A DNA stretch of 64,000 nt, taken from NCBI RefSeq assembly GCF_008831285.2, contig NC_045145.1, positions 15,578,040 through 15,642,039 on the forward strand. The letters run 5' to 3'. Both the position numbers and the translations under genes were made by a program. Below are positions 27,212-39,351 of the stretch, piece after piece. Numbering within the stretch: position 1 is the first letter of the stretch; each line of letters begins with the position of its first letter. The notes under the pieces were generated by a model, which was not told where the DNA came from, searched no databases, and saw nothing but the letters and a program-made list of their open reading frames with translations. This stretch comes from Nymphaea colorata (Eukaryota; Streptophyta; Magnoliopsida; Nymphaeales; Nymphaeaceae).

Positions 27212-30200
27212 GATTGTAGACCAACTGAACTAAGGGTGCCCAAGCCGGTACCTTTCTATGCTGGACTGAGCCAAGAGTCGGCTCAAAGACGTTAACAAAA
27301 AGGAGAAAAGTGGACTTAAAGCATGATTGAGTTCTAGCAGCTAATATAATGTGGACTTTCAGCCTACCAGGGCCCCATATTGAATTGATTCATTTACCAA
27401 AGAATTATATTGTTCTGAAATTATAAACAGGAGGACGCAAGTATAAACCATACATGTTAACCGATCAGTAGCAATACATCGAGAGGCCTAGGGTTGGTGA
27501 AATCCTTGAGGTCCCCTCTATCCCTTCAGCTCTGACTTTATGGCAAGTGATGCTGCTTATAATTGGTGATGCGGATGTGTCCCCTACCTCCTGGCAGCAG
27601 CCCTTGCACGACACGATAAATGTAAAATGTGCCTATTTTACAGTTTAATGAGCTATATTCGATCCAATGTTACCAAAACCCTTTGAAAATGATATGTATC
27701 GACTGTACGCATTCAACATAGAATTGTTAAAGGTTAAACTATTAATATTGTTTATTGGTAGATCGGTGTATCCACTCATACTGCGCTGTACTGGCCATCA
27801 CATGGCTAGACATTTATCAATCCTTAAAAGGGGTCATTCCGAACCTCTTCTTGCATCATTTTTCCTGCCAATATGATGTGTATTGGCCAATACATACCGA
27901 TACTTTTAACCATGTGAAACATATACAATAATTCATACAGGCGCCTTATTTAGTAACTCAGTATGCAGAGTGATCTCTTTCTATGTAGATATATGTGCGT
28001 GTCCGTGTGAGTATGTTGCCAAGTTCTACCTTTATAGTACATGATGTTGCAATTCCCTACATATCTTGCGTTAATAATAGTTCTCTGTCATCAATCTAAC
28101 CGTCTCATAAAAATTACCTGCAATTCAACAAGAGATTTCCAAAACTTCCCACAAGAGCAACTTGAGCTGATTGATCCGTCTGCAGGTAGAGAAATTTTTG
28201 CAATTTATAGAATTCATGGCTCATGCCTCCTAACCTTTACAGAGACTCTCTGCAGATTTGTCCTTGCACAAAATTTCAAGGAGACCTGAAATTTCATACG
28301 TCCAATAAGTGCTAGCCTTCTGCGCATAAGAAGAAACTTTGCATCTAGATTGGTCCCCTCACTGCCATACAACGTCTACAATGGAGTCGGCTTTATTTTT
28401 TCAAATCACCAAGTGGATAATTTTCATGCAATAACTGTAGGATATGGTGCAGGGCCGGCCAAATCCTCTTCAGATGTGGCTGTCCAAGATGGATCACACC
28501 GAGGTGAATGGTTTACCCATAAGATGGGACAAGTTTTCTTAGAAAAGAATGGCGAGTAATTGGCCTCACCAACCATGCCTTCAGGAAGAAACAAGAAAGG
28601 CATCTAGCTGCATGAGGAAAGGAAGGTAATGAGGACAGAGCAAGCAACCAAGGTGTGCATGTTCCTTGGAGGTTGAACTCCAAACAAGGTCGTTCAAGCT
28701 CATAAGCAGTAGCATCGATTTCCAACCTGAACTGTTAACTTCTCTCAAAATGGATTCTCCTCTCAAAGAAAAAATGTCAGAAGTTTCTATTTGCAAGATA
28801 GTAGGTTTTCTAATAATTTCTTAAAGAAATAAGAGTTTTTGAATGCGAAAAAGATAGGGATATGGTAACCCCAATCCACCATGCATGACCATCGAAGACG
28901 GCCTCGTCCTGTCCGCAGTACCAAGACTGCGTACGGCTTCATCACCTCGAACTGTCCTTGATTGTACTCTTCACTGTATAAGCTTAACATTCTAACGTGA
29001 ATTGGGAAATTTCCCACCTTTACGTTTACAAATCAACCAGCTCATACTCACGGTGACTCCGCTCAAGCTTACGTGACAGCAAACAGCCATCTTCAAGTCA
29101 AATTGTTTGGGGCAACCCTGGATAGACAAACAAGTTCCTTTATAACCATAACTCTTGAGTCACAATCATTCGACAAAATCAACTTCCAACTCCGTAGTAA
29201 TAGGAATAGTAATAATAATCATCACCATCATCATATAATAACAAGAAGAAGCTAAGGTTTAGAAAGGAAATTGCAGCACTGTAGTTGGAACAAAGGTGAC
29301 AAAGACATGGTCCAACCTATCCACTTCGAGCAAGCCATGATGTGAGCCTGTACAACAAACTCCACAACTAGCATTGATTGAATCACTTGTACCTTGTGGC
29401 GTCCTAAGCACACCATTTCTTACCTCCCTTTTGAATATGAACAGCAACTGATGTCCCTTTCTAGAGTTATGTAATGTTGAAGCAGCATCTCACTGGTTTT
29501 TTTCAATTTATTGCAAGGATACCGCACCTGGGTCGAGAGACTAGTCACTCGCCTTGGGCTGTAAAACCTTTCATGATAGCATCACTAGTTAAAAAGGCGT
29601 AAAAATAAAGAAACATGGACTGTTTCCAAAAGTTTACCGGTTTTTTACAGTTGTTTACATGCCAAGGGAAACTGGCATTTTTTTTATCAGGGGTGCAAAC
29701 CAAAAAAGTGCATATTTGCTGTGCCACATTCATTGTTGTCCTATAAGTCTAACCCCCCAGTACATTTCTTCTGCCACACAGAGAAAACATTCCCATTTCT
29801 TTGGCCTTATAGCAGAGGCATACGTCGGGCATTGAATTCTAGACTTGATCAGGCCAGTCCACCTAACTTAGGTGTATGAAGCACTTGAGGGCACCAGCAT
29901 ACAAAATTGCTTTCCCCCCTTGAAGCTTCGGTCAATAAGTAGTAGTATCGCAAAGCCAAATTCTACTTATGAATAAATTTCTCTTTATTCTCAATATAAC
30001 GAGGAAAGGGGGGAAAAAGAAAAGAAAATTCCTCCTTTTGCACGAGCTTTCCTGACACAAACTTGCCGATCTAAAAGGACGCCCGATGAGCACATCTACA
30101 GTTCATAATTAGTCTGCATTTTCTTTCATCTTTTGCCTGCACCAGAACGTACAAGCCAGAAATAACCTGTCAGGTAGACCACAAACATAGCTTATATTTT

Positions 30201-31660
30201 CACAATTAAGCTGTCAGACGCTCTTGGAGGGCTGGAACCTGAACTCACCTATGTAACAGAGGGACCTGATCGTCAAGCTATCTCAATTGAGTGCATGTGT
30301 AAAGTGACAAATGAAAAACAAACTCTGTAAGTCCATGACTTCAATAATTTCAGAAACAGGAAGACATGATGAAATTTCCGACAAAGAGGGGTCAGGTTCC
30401 CTGCTCTACAGATCCAAGAAAAAAAAAGAAAAAAACAGTACCGATACTTGAGTATTGTCTGCCAAGTAAAACCACTCATGACTTGTCCAACATTATCCGA
30501 TGGTACCAACCAGTACTTTACAAGTTTGCTTAGGTGCATCGTCTATATTACAATACATATAGGACAAGGTAGCAAAGTTTCATATTTGTCATTAACTCAT
30601 AACACTTGCAAACCTATAATACAATAGATCAAGGACATGTCCACAGCCACACTTTAGATCTGCATTTCCCATTTTATAAAACTAATCTGGTCGTAAAGCC
30701 TCTTTAGGTTAGAGGGAAGTCAGATTTTAAAGAGTGGAAAAATCGTCTGGAATTTGTATCCACAACTAAAAACCCTTCTTTATCAGAATATTGAAGAGAC
30801 AGAATTTATTAAATGTATGGTACATGTTACCATGGTCTGAAGAACAAGGAAGATGCCAGTACATGGAGCTTTCTCCACTACAACCTATTAAAAGAAAAGT
30901 GAGTTATCAGCTTCAGGGCGTCTTATAATGCCAATGGCGTTTGACATTATCCCCAACAAACATTTTCAAAATTCAATATATTCAAAAGAAAACTTCAGTT
31001 GTCAAATATAACCAAGGGTACAATGTGAAATCGATTATTAATCAAAGTGGTGAGTAGGTGGAAGACTTCCATCTAGCATCCATGGTGAATAGCAGTATCT
31101 CGGCTGTTTTTGCTCTTTGTTTTCTAGTTACTTTCGGTTCCTATAAATGTTTTCAGATATTTTTGAACTCTTCTGGGGTTAAGACTCCGTTATCTAATCT
31201 TCCCAGGTACCTACTAGTTTAGATATGTAAGAAAAAGATATGACAGGTAAGCCTCATATTTGGACAACAATCGAAACCTAGCTATGTCTAGTAGAAACCA
31301 TATCAACCAGGTCCAACATACGTCTGGAACTCTGTACAGCACACACATCTGGTTTTGTCAACCAGGTTCTATAACAGGCTGGTGTTAAAAATCATCAGAA
31401 GCAAATTTTTCCGAACAAAAACCTGGTTGTTCAGGCAGTCCCAGGCTTACGTTGTCAACCTATGTGACTAGCTTACTGTTCTCCCTTGTTGGTTGCCAGC
31501 TGACTACTCCACAGCTATGTAGTCAGCAATGCCATGGACTAGTTTGTCTACTAATGCCCACTAGTCGGTGAGTGATTGGTAGGTTTTCAGGTCATCCCAC
31601 GTTTTGTTAGTTTTCTTTTTTGTGTAGAATGTGAATACCCACTTTAAGAACCATATATAT
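18225..31660. other. Gene-free spacer
   Basis: About 13.4 kb without a supportable gene. ORFs here are short, overlap on both strands and lack family signatures. CT microsatellites occur at 19299-19334, 20183-20207, 26405-26436 and 27156-27210. A local rise in GC content lies at about 24600-25080 with two overlapping minus-strand frames that match nothing I know. Fragments such as 27660-27900, which repeats GTAT/ATAC-type motifs, look like eroded transposon sequence but I could not define ends. Confidence 0.45.
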
Positions 31661-31671
31661 CTACATATACA

Positions 31672-31797
31672 CATTCACATCTAATATTAAGCAGAAAGAT
31701 GCATGTGTGTGTGTCTGTGTGTGTATGTGTGTGTGTGTACGTGTGCATGTATGTATACGTGTGTGTGTGTGTGTGTGTGTGTGTACGTGTGCATGTA

Positions 31798-31837
<40 letters not shown>

Positions 31838-31847
31838 TGTGCATGTA

Positions 31848-31878
<31 letters not shown>

Positions 31879-31913
31879 ATGTATGCATTTCTGTTTAATG
31901 TTAGATGTGAATG
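31672..31913. repeat. Inverted-repeat element enclosing an expanded TG repeat
   Basis: The left arm (31672-31704) begins CATTCACATCTAATATTAAG and the right arm (31883-31913), reverse-complemented, begins CATTCACATCTAACATTAAA; both then run CAGAAA..TGCAT. Between the arms lies a TG-rich array with the motif TACGTGTGCATGTATGTATA at 31739, 31784 and 31834. The array stays open in several frames on both strands, producing artefactual Thr-His or Cys-Val repeat ORFs. It could be a MITE whose interior has expanded. Confidence 0.6.
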
Positions 31914-32020
31914 CACATATGTTTGCATTTGCATGTGTTTTCTCTGTATATATGTTTATGTACATATGTCGATGTAGATCTTTTTATCAATTGTATTTTA
32001 GTCCAATGGCTTGTACTGAT

Positions 32021-32389
32021 TGTAACAACCCGACCCACTCATGGGCTCGGGCCCTTGGTTCGGCGGACCCCAACCTACCCCCCTAGCAGTTTCGGCTCCA
32101 ACCCCAAAAAGGCTTGGAACCAAGACAATCATCTCATTAACGACTCCCCTTTATAAGTCTTTGAAGATCTCTCACAATTTACAGTGGCTCTGATACCACT
32201 GTAACAACCCGACCCACTCCTGGGCTCGGGTCCCTGGTTTAGCAAATCCCAACCCGGCCCCTAGCAGCTTTGTCTCTAACCTCAAAAAGGCTAGAAACTA
32301 GCACAACCATTTAATCAATAACCCCTTTTATAAGCCTTTGAAAATCTCTCACAATCTTCAATATGAGACTAAATTTCTGAGGTGTTACA
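32021..32389 (-). mobile_element. Collapsed LTR retrotransposon: LTR-PBS-truncated LTR
   Basis: Read on the minus strand, an intact ~190-bp LTR (32389-32200) starts TGTAACACC and ends GGGTTGTTACA. One base later comes TGGTATCAGAGC (32198-32187), the standard plant primer-binding site complementary to initiator tRNA-Met. A second LTR copy (about 32183-32021) follows, lacking its first ~30 bp and ending in the same TGTTACA. Flanks CTGAT and CTTAT are a near match to a 5-bp target duplication. No gag-pol or polypurine tract remains. LTR divergence is visible by eye, so this is an old deletion derivative or TRIM-like element. Confidence 0.8.
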
Positions 32390-32929
32390 CTTATTCAGAA
32401 CAAATGGTCCCAAACTATCTTTTATGAACCTTCGCCAACCTGTATCCAACTTCTGATCTTTTCAACTTAGGTCCACAAGGAAAGTGTGATCAATAGTAAC
32501 TATGACAAACTTTGCAAAGAAGTTTCTTCGAAAAGATTCTATCATGATTTTCAGTTCTTCATTCTCCAAAACACTCCTACATGATTCCAATAGTTCATTC
32601 TGACTCCTGAAGCCCTTGATGGCTCAAAGCAAGAAAGTGGTCTTGTGCACATATGAACTCCAATGCTGCGTAAGCTAAAGATTCAACATCCCAAGTTTGA
32701 AAACCAAATTTGATATCTTTCCATTCCTCACCAAATCTCATGCTTAAGATGAAAAAATAATGAAGTTACATATACGTTCTTCACCTCAGATCAAGAGAAC
32801 ACATGAATTACTGCTTGTACTCTTCCTACATGATCTTAAATTAAACTAACAAAAACAGTTGGACATAGGCACTTACTTAAATGCCACCAAGAAATGTTTC
32901 CAATATCTCTTACATGCATGTGCTTACTT

Positions 32930-33000
32930 GTTCTTCAAAATCTCGAGGGGACCATGGCCCCTGCCGGATCCCCCTGGCTCTGCCCCTGGGTGCAGGTACA
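32930..33000. mobile_element. Terminal fragment of a plant transposon
   Basis: The string GACCATGGCCCCTGCCGGAT followed by CCCCTGGCTCTGCCCCTG resembles the common plant repeat end that reads CAGNGGCGGAGCCAGGGGG in reverse. The partner end was not found nearby, so this is a fragment or a diverged copy. Confidence 0.35.
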
Positions 33001-33108
33001 AGTGTAGGCATGGTGCAAGTGCAAATGCTGATGGGAAACATTTTCAAAAAACTAGGGTATGAGGGCAAAGGCTTTGTTTATATATATAAATATATATGAG
33101 TGGGTGTA

Positions 33109-33330
33109 TGATGACTCTAGCTTTTCAGAGTCACCCAACTATCTAACCAGGGACGCCCATCTGAAGCAGATGGATGCTTGAGACTTGAGAGAACAAAAAT
33201 GAGAAAAATGTGGTAACTAATATTAGATGATGTCACCTTTTTCTCCTTATTTTTCACTTAATCATCTGTCATGTTGGATTAGACGGCCCTAGTTAAATGG
33301 TTGGGTGACTTTAAAAAGCCAGAGTCACCA
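33109..33330. mobile_element. MITE, about 222 bp, with roughly 41-bp terminal inverted repeats
   Basis: The left end TGATGACTCTAGCTTTTCAG continues into AGTCACCCAACTATCTAACC. The right end, reverse-complemented, reads TGGTGACTCTGGCTTTTTAA and then AGTCACCCAACCATTTAACT. About 34 of the 41 positions match. No coding capacity. I could not settle the target duplication, so the superfamily is open. A single-ended relative (GATGACTCTAAAGTCACC) lies near 49490. Confidence 0.65.
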
Positions 33331-33429
33331 TTCAGTTTTCCTATATATATATATACATGCGTACATACATACACACACACACATATATATATATGGATAC
33401 GAAACAACCTCAGCCTTTGATCATTCTGC

Positions 33430-33596
33430 CTAGTTTTTAACATTTTTTGTTAGTTTCTCTTTTTTTTTTTAGTTTTGCCTAATTTTTTGGATTTTCCAAG
33501 TTTTTCCCAAAATTTTCCTGAGATAAACAACTTTGCCGAAAAACACTCAAGAAAAACCATGCTACTAAAAACCTAAGAACGATATTTGTGGATATG
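33430..33596 (-). mobile_element. Fragment of the 17.8-kb hAT-like MITE family
   Basis: Reverse-complemented, this stretch starts CATATCCACAAATAT and continues with blocks shared with 17824-18216 (GTTCT..GGTTTTT, AGTTGTTT.TCTCAG.AAAAT, AACTTGGA.....AAAA). The other terminus is missing, so the copy is truncated at its low-coordinate side. Confidence 0.6.
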
Positions 33597-33599
33597 TTA

Positions 33600-36500
33600 T
33601 ACTGTTTCTATAATATATCATTTCAAAAAGGCTGAGCATTTAGTCATGTTTTTCTTTTAGTAAATTTTAACTTTAACTTATTTAAAAGATTTATATCAAT
33701 TGCATGTTTGACTACTAAAGTTTCATTTTGATATGTTAAGCAGACAGAACCTCTTTAGACTAACACTTATCTATTAAGTTTTGGTCCCATGTTCCAGGTT
33801 CAGTGTTATGCCAAGAAGCATGCTCTTGCTAATTATATAAAATGGTGTCCCTCCATCAATAACCAGAACCACATCCACTACATATGGAAAAATATTACAG
33901 AAATGCTTAAGGAAAAGCTGCAAAGGTACACCGGACAGTTTTATTCTATATGACATACATGCAAGGAGGAGGCTACAATAGCAATATGATGCGGTTTATG
34001 CAATCATTGATATATTACTGCATGTTTCTGAAATTATGTGACACAGAGTAGAATCTCCCCATTATATTATAAAAAGGTTGGGAATAATAAATATAAAATG
34101 CAATCCAACCAATGTAAACATGAATTTGTAACAGCATCAAGCAAGTAATACTTCAAAAGAAAAGAGTAAAGTGATAGCTTGGCTTGTGTTATCAATTATC
34201 ATTGACCAAATACCTAGTTGACAATGAGGAAATAGCTTTGCCAGTTTAAGAAAATGGACCATCACTACTTGTGTTATTCTCTACTTGAAAAAACTATTGT
34301 CTAAGAGATTAAAAGCGAAATAAGCATATGGATTAGAAAGAAGAGGAAACTCATGAAATTCCCATTCATCACAAGCAATGTTACTTTGGCACTTCCAGAG
34401 GCCTAATTCAGTGCCCGACTCTTTTGGACACCAAAACGTGCACCTGAGACTGCGTAATGCACCATAGACAATGGAGACTTCAATCTCAAATATGGAAGTA
34501 TCCAAAAGAATGAGCACTTTGATACCGTGTGTTCAACACTATTGGTTGTCTCATATACTAAGTATCCACCAGATATTTCAAATCTAGCACACAAGTCCCA
34601 TCTTCAATAAATTTTACACCTGGAACTGTTAAAAGAGTTCAGCCTAGTGATGGCACTTTCTTGACATATATTCATGCCAAGGTGAATAATTTCCAAGACC
34701 ATCCATATTGGACACTCCACACTCAGGTCAGACATTGACACTGATGTCAGTATCCATGCGACATGGAACACCAGTATAAAAGTGTTATTGTTGTTAGACC
34801 ACAGGTTCAGTCCACAGAATCAAATTTCTGGGCCTATGAACTTGTGCTTCAGCAAATTTAAATAGACTGTCACATCTTATTTGGCATATGTACTCCACAA
34901 GCTACCACCATTCTGTAGATTGATATTTTCAAAAGACAAACAAGGAGTAATATTTTGATCTCTGTAGAGCAACATTGACAGAAATGAGTTTGATAGTCTT
35001 TTAATATATTAGCAAAATGTTTTAAATATAGAGAACAATCAGTGGCTTTTTATTCGGTGGAGTAGCATGTGATGTGGGTATACCAGGTATCAATGGAACT
35101 ACAATCTAGTTATAACCAAGCACTTCAGAATCTCAGATATCTTCCAATGGTCCTGTATGCTACCCACTGATGTGCCTAGATATCATTAAGCTGATGCAAC
35201 AAAAGAAACCAAAGAACAATGATTCCCTAAAACTTATTCCATGAACTTCATTATCTCCTCAAGGAGGAAACCTTTCTGATTGGTTTCAGGTTTTGTGTTT
35301 TTCTATCATGCTTAAGGCACTTGAGTAGCTACTCCCAAGGAAGCTACTCACAGGCCATCATGTAAAGGGTGTCCCGACCACAGGAAAGGAAAAGCATCAA
35401 ACCCATTATTAGATCAGCTATATATGAAATAACAAGATCATTCAGAATGACAAGATATGGCATACTTATTTGGTACGTCAGTCCAGAAGTCCTGAACCTC
35501 AATATTCAACAGAATTCTCCTTCTCATATGAGGGAAGGAATCCAACAAGATAGCTTGGATAGTTGGAGGTACGATTCCAACAGGAGATACCGGCCGACGC
35601 CCCATTCTCGTGTCCGACATGACAAGCAAACTTTCGACATGGATGACTTGATCCCCAAATAAAAAGGATCAAGGCCGAAAAACCAGGGGAAAAAAGGAAA
35701 AAAAAATAGAAAACAACGACAATAAGACAACAAATCCGGCGAACCTAACGAGTGGGCAATATGTCAAGACTGACGATTAACGTGAAAAAGTATAACGTAA
35801 GTGGGAGAGGAATGGGACCAATGGAGGAGAAAAAAGGTTAAGACCAGAGTATCTCTTACCAATATTGCGTAGTCCTAATGCATAAGATCCCGCTCTAAGA
35901 TGAAGGCGCTTCGCAAACGCCTGCAGTGAAAGAAACGGAAGAGGAAACCCCTAACAGAAGGGGAGATGATCGGCGTTTCATCCGTCCAACGATGGCTCCT
36001 GGAGTCTTCTTGGGCGAAACGCTGTCATAGAGAGAGAGACAGAGAGAATGTGTGTGTGTTTTTGGAGGGAAACAAGGCGGGAGGTCTCTCAGACGAAACA
36101 CCGACCACATCAGTGAATGATTCGGAGCCAAAATCCTCGATCGGTTCAGTTTTAAATCTGTCAAATTCGCGAATCTTAATCTGAAAACTCATCAGATCCA
36201 GACTCGTACATAAATTTCTTTGTTCTATATGGTACCTGGCTTTTTAGCCAAAGTTGATTTTTTTCCATTGACATAACAAAATGAATGATATTCTGAATAG
36301 ATATTTTGTCCTAAAGTTTGTCTCCCAATGAAAAACAAGGGTGACTAAATAAGATAAGGCACTGTTTTAATCAAATGATCAAGCGCTTTAGAGCTTTCGC
36401 CGTGATATTTGTTCCTTTTTTTAGCAAATTAAGGAGAGGTCAAGCTGCTCAACCCACTTGCTCTTAAAAAGAAGTTTGATTGCTAGACAAAATACTCGTT

Positions 36501-37940
36501 ACAACAATAGAATATTATATTGTGAACATGTTCTATTAGGAGCCATTTGGTAATAGTAATATATCTGTTGTTTTATAAGTTTGCCCCAAAAAATTGGATC
36601 AAATTCATACAATACCACGACACATTGCTCAATGAATTACCATCTCTCCTAGAACTAAACAAAACCCTTTATTTTAAAGAAATGAAATTAGCTCACTACT
36701 TATATGTTGATAGGATCGCTAGCAACTAAGTGATAAGTGCTCTGACTGGTTTTTCACTTGGCCTTGTGGTGTTTCCTGATGATGGTGTAGAAGTCCAGGG
36801 TTTCAAAACTGGTAGAGCGTGCTCTGATTGGTAAGCCGCTTAATAAGGTGAAGGTTAAACATGCAACTCTCTCTCCCCTTTCAACGCACATTAGATTTGG
36901 ACAACTCAGAAACAGGCAACTCTCTCTCTTTTTCTTATTTTGAAAAAAAAAAAAGAGGTTATTTGACAAAAAGAGAGGCCAGGAGATGCATCTTGGGTAA
37001 GGAAAGGCCTTCTTCCACCACCGGCCATTCTGTTGGAGTATTTGATCCCCGTTCCATCGACAGTGGTGACTGGTGAGCGTGAACATATAAATCCTTGCTC
37101 AAATCCGGAGAAATTCAAGTAAAAACATAAAGAGAAAGCTATTCGATCTGGTGATGCTTCGACTGTCACTCTGATTCAATCAACATACAGAGACAAAGAC
37201 GGGTACAAGTTAACTTTTCTCGTGTTTTGAGAGTAAATTCGCTAAAAAATAGAAATGCCAGTGGAAATTTATCTTCTAAAATTAGAAAAGCACAGAAAAT
37301 ATCTCTTATACATACTTTCTAAGAAAAGCAAAGATATTTTATATGGAGAATGAACATTATAACAGCATTACGTTCACAACACACCTCTAACGCCTTCAAT
37401 TTTAAGTTCACTATAGCACTCAAAACTGAAAACAAAATTTACGAACCCTCATCAATATCAAACAAGAACTAATTGATGTAAGATGGAAAACCATGTTGCA
37501 ATCAAGACTCAGAACAAAAAAATTGCAAAAGTAAAGCTACAGAAAGACACAAATTGCTTTCCATTTATTAGATTCATCAAGCAAAATTACTTCCCAATCT
37601 TGAGTAACCAAATCCGCTTTCAATACTCATAAGCTGCACGAATCAGAGGAAACAAGGGAAGAAAAGAAGGAAGTTTTCATCTTATTAAGGTCACCAACCA
37701 GTAGAACCAAACCAACCTCAATCTTCACGGTGACCATGGCGATAAACTGCCATGCAAGAGACAGCACTCCAACAGAACACCGAGGAGAGATACACGGCAG
37801 CTGTTCTACCATGTGACACAAGACTCCACAACTGTCCCACCATTGACACAAGATCCTTGACACTATTATGTACAGACTAAAACAAGAAAAGCCACCGCTC
37901 CTGTTATCGCACAAGAGGCAACAGCTACTTAGCCTCTTAA
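33600..37940. other. Spacer with one exon-like segment
   Basis: No supportable gene. A 61-bp minus-strand segment (35920-35860) is preceded by a good acceptor (pyrimidine tract then TTCACTGCAG) and followed by a good donor (GTAAGAG). It is open in one frame but has no recognisable partner exons. Frames at 34281-34594 are open on the minus strand but interrupted and unfamiliar. 36539-36580 begins with a motif (GCCATTTGGTAATAGTA) shared with the MITEs at 59992 and 63480. LDIP 3'UTR sequence presumably occupies the last few hundred bases. Confidence 0.4.
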
Positions 37941-37945
37941 AGGAT

Positions 37946-39351
37946 TCACTTAGTGTGGTCATGATGATGAGCATGTCGTGCGCCAGAGTAAGCAGAAATT
38001 GCTGAACCGACTGCATTCAGGGAGTGTTTTGTGACGTTCAAGCTTTTCTTCACGGCTTGCCACACAATCCAGAAGAAGAAAACCCACCCTACAAAGAGTT
38101 CGGAAGAAGATAGTGAAAATAACATAAGGAAAAGGCCTACAAAGAAAGCAGATGATACAAAGAAAGCAAAGTGCGTTCCTTTCAAATAAAGTTCCTGTCT
38201 GCGGCAAGTGCTGGACAACTATCATTTACTTACTTTTCCCTCTAAATAAGAAAAATTTCCTAATATGACTCAATCCATAAGTTGCCACCTTCATTTCGTT
38301 GGCACATGGAAGAACAGCAACTTAAAATTAAATGAAAAAAGCAGAACACCTCCAAATTGCAGAAATTAATGTCAATAACTAAAATTTTCTGCGGAAAAGA
38401 AGAGAAACAAACATGAAAAAAATCAATATAAAAAGGCAAAGTAGTCTCTTATCAAATAATTTCCCTTTTTGTGACCATCAATAAAATCACCGCCGGATTG
38501 TATTGAATAAAAACATGTAGTTCCTCTCGCCATTTTAGCTTCCCCTTTGTGGAAGCAAAGCAAAGAAAGTAGAAACGGATAAATGCAGAAGCAAGGTACA
38601 ACAGCTCAAAATGCAGGCAACATCCTTCTCCCCTTATTTGGCATTTCCACAATTATGAAGATCACATCATGCATAAAAAAAAAATAACGTAATTTCTTTC
38701 TTTTTCTCTTTTAGGGGTCAGAGAATCACCTGTTGTCACCAGAACGGCAAAGATGGTGATGAATGTGATCGTAGAGACGGTGCAAACGGCAACAAAGAGG
38801 GCCCCAACATAAATTGCCGTCACGCATGCAAGAAACAGAGCCATAAAACCGCCGGCGGCCGCTAGCGACATCAGCAGAGAGATCACAAGCGCGTTAATGG
38901 TGGCCGCGCAGAAGAAGATCGTAAACGCCAACAATCCCGTCAGTCCCACCAGAATAATCGCTCCAGCCTAACCCGAAAAAGAACACCAAAAAAATCTCAA
39001 TACCCACGAAGAGTAAGCTACAAAAAGTGAATTGAGGCGATGGATTACGGAAATGACGATGATGGCGCGCCATGCGCCGCCACGGCGAGTCCAAGCGACG
39101 ACGCCCTGGGCAAAGTCCTTGGATGCCTCCTTGAAATCGTCGGCATTCTCCTTGACGGATCGGTTGATCCTCTGGACGAACGGGGCGCGGACTTCGGGGT
39201 TCGGAAAAAAGATTTGGGCGAGAAATCGGCGGAGCACGTCGTAGAGGGTGGCGCGGCACCTTCCTCCGTCGCCTTGGATGTCTACGAACTGTCGGATCTT
39301 CGATTTGGCCTCCGAAGATCCCAACATCGGAAACTCTTCAGCCATGTTCAT
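37946..39351 (-). CDS. Small hydrophobic protein, probable LDAP-interacting protein (LDIP) homologue
   Basis: Three minus-strand exons, 39351-39049, 38967-38730 and 38088-37946, join in phase through GT-AG introns to give 227 aa. Residues 1-95 are hydrophilic (AEEFPMLGSSEAKSKIRQFV near the start, then a block with FFPNPEVRAPFVQRI). Residues about 97-200 are strongly hydrophobic and rich in Ala, Gly, Thr and Ile (for example VISLLMSLAAAGGFMALFLA), long enough for two or three membrane or lipid-droplet hairpin segments. The tail ends in a His cluster (ARHAHHHDHTK). Size and architecture fit the plant family that includes Arabidopsis LDIP (At5g16550), which acts with SEIPIN and LDAP in lipid-droplet formation. 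I recognise the family from its pattern, not from an alignment. MNM offers two in-frame starts six bases apart. Confidence 0.8.

Noticed and set aside
28350..29447. Several 60-76-codon frames on both strands suggesting a gene
   Set aside because: No recognisable domains, no coherent splice pattern, and the listed starts are mostly not ATG or are poorly placed.
31644..32086. Open frames of Thr-His or Cys-Val repeats on both strands
   Set aside because: They are translations of a TG/AC simple repeat, open in several frames, and carry no real coding signal.
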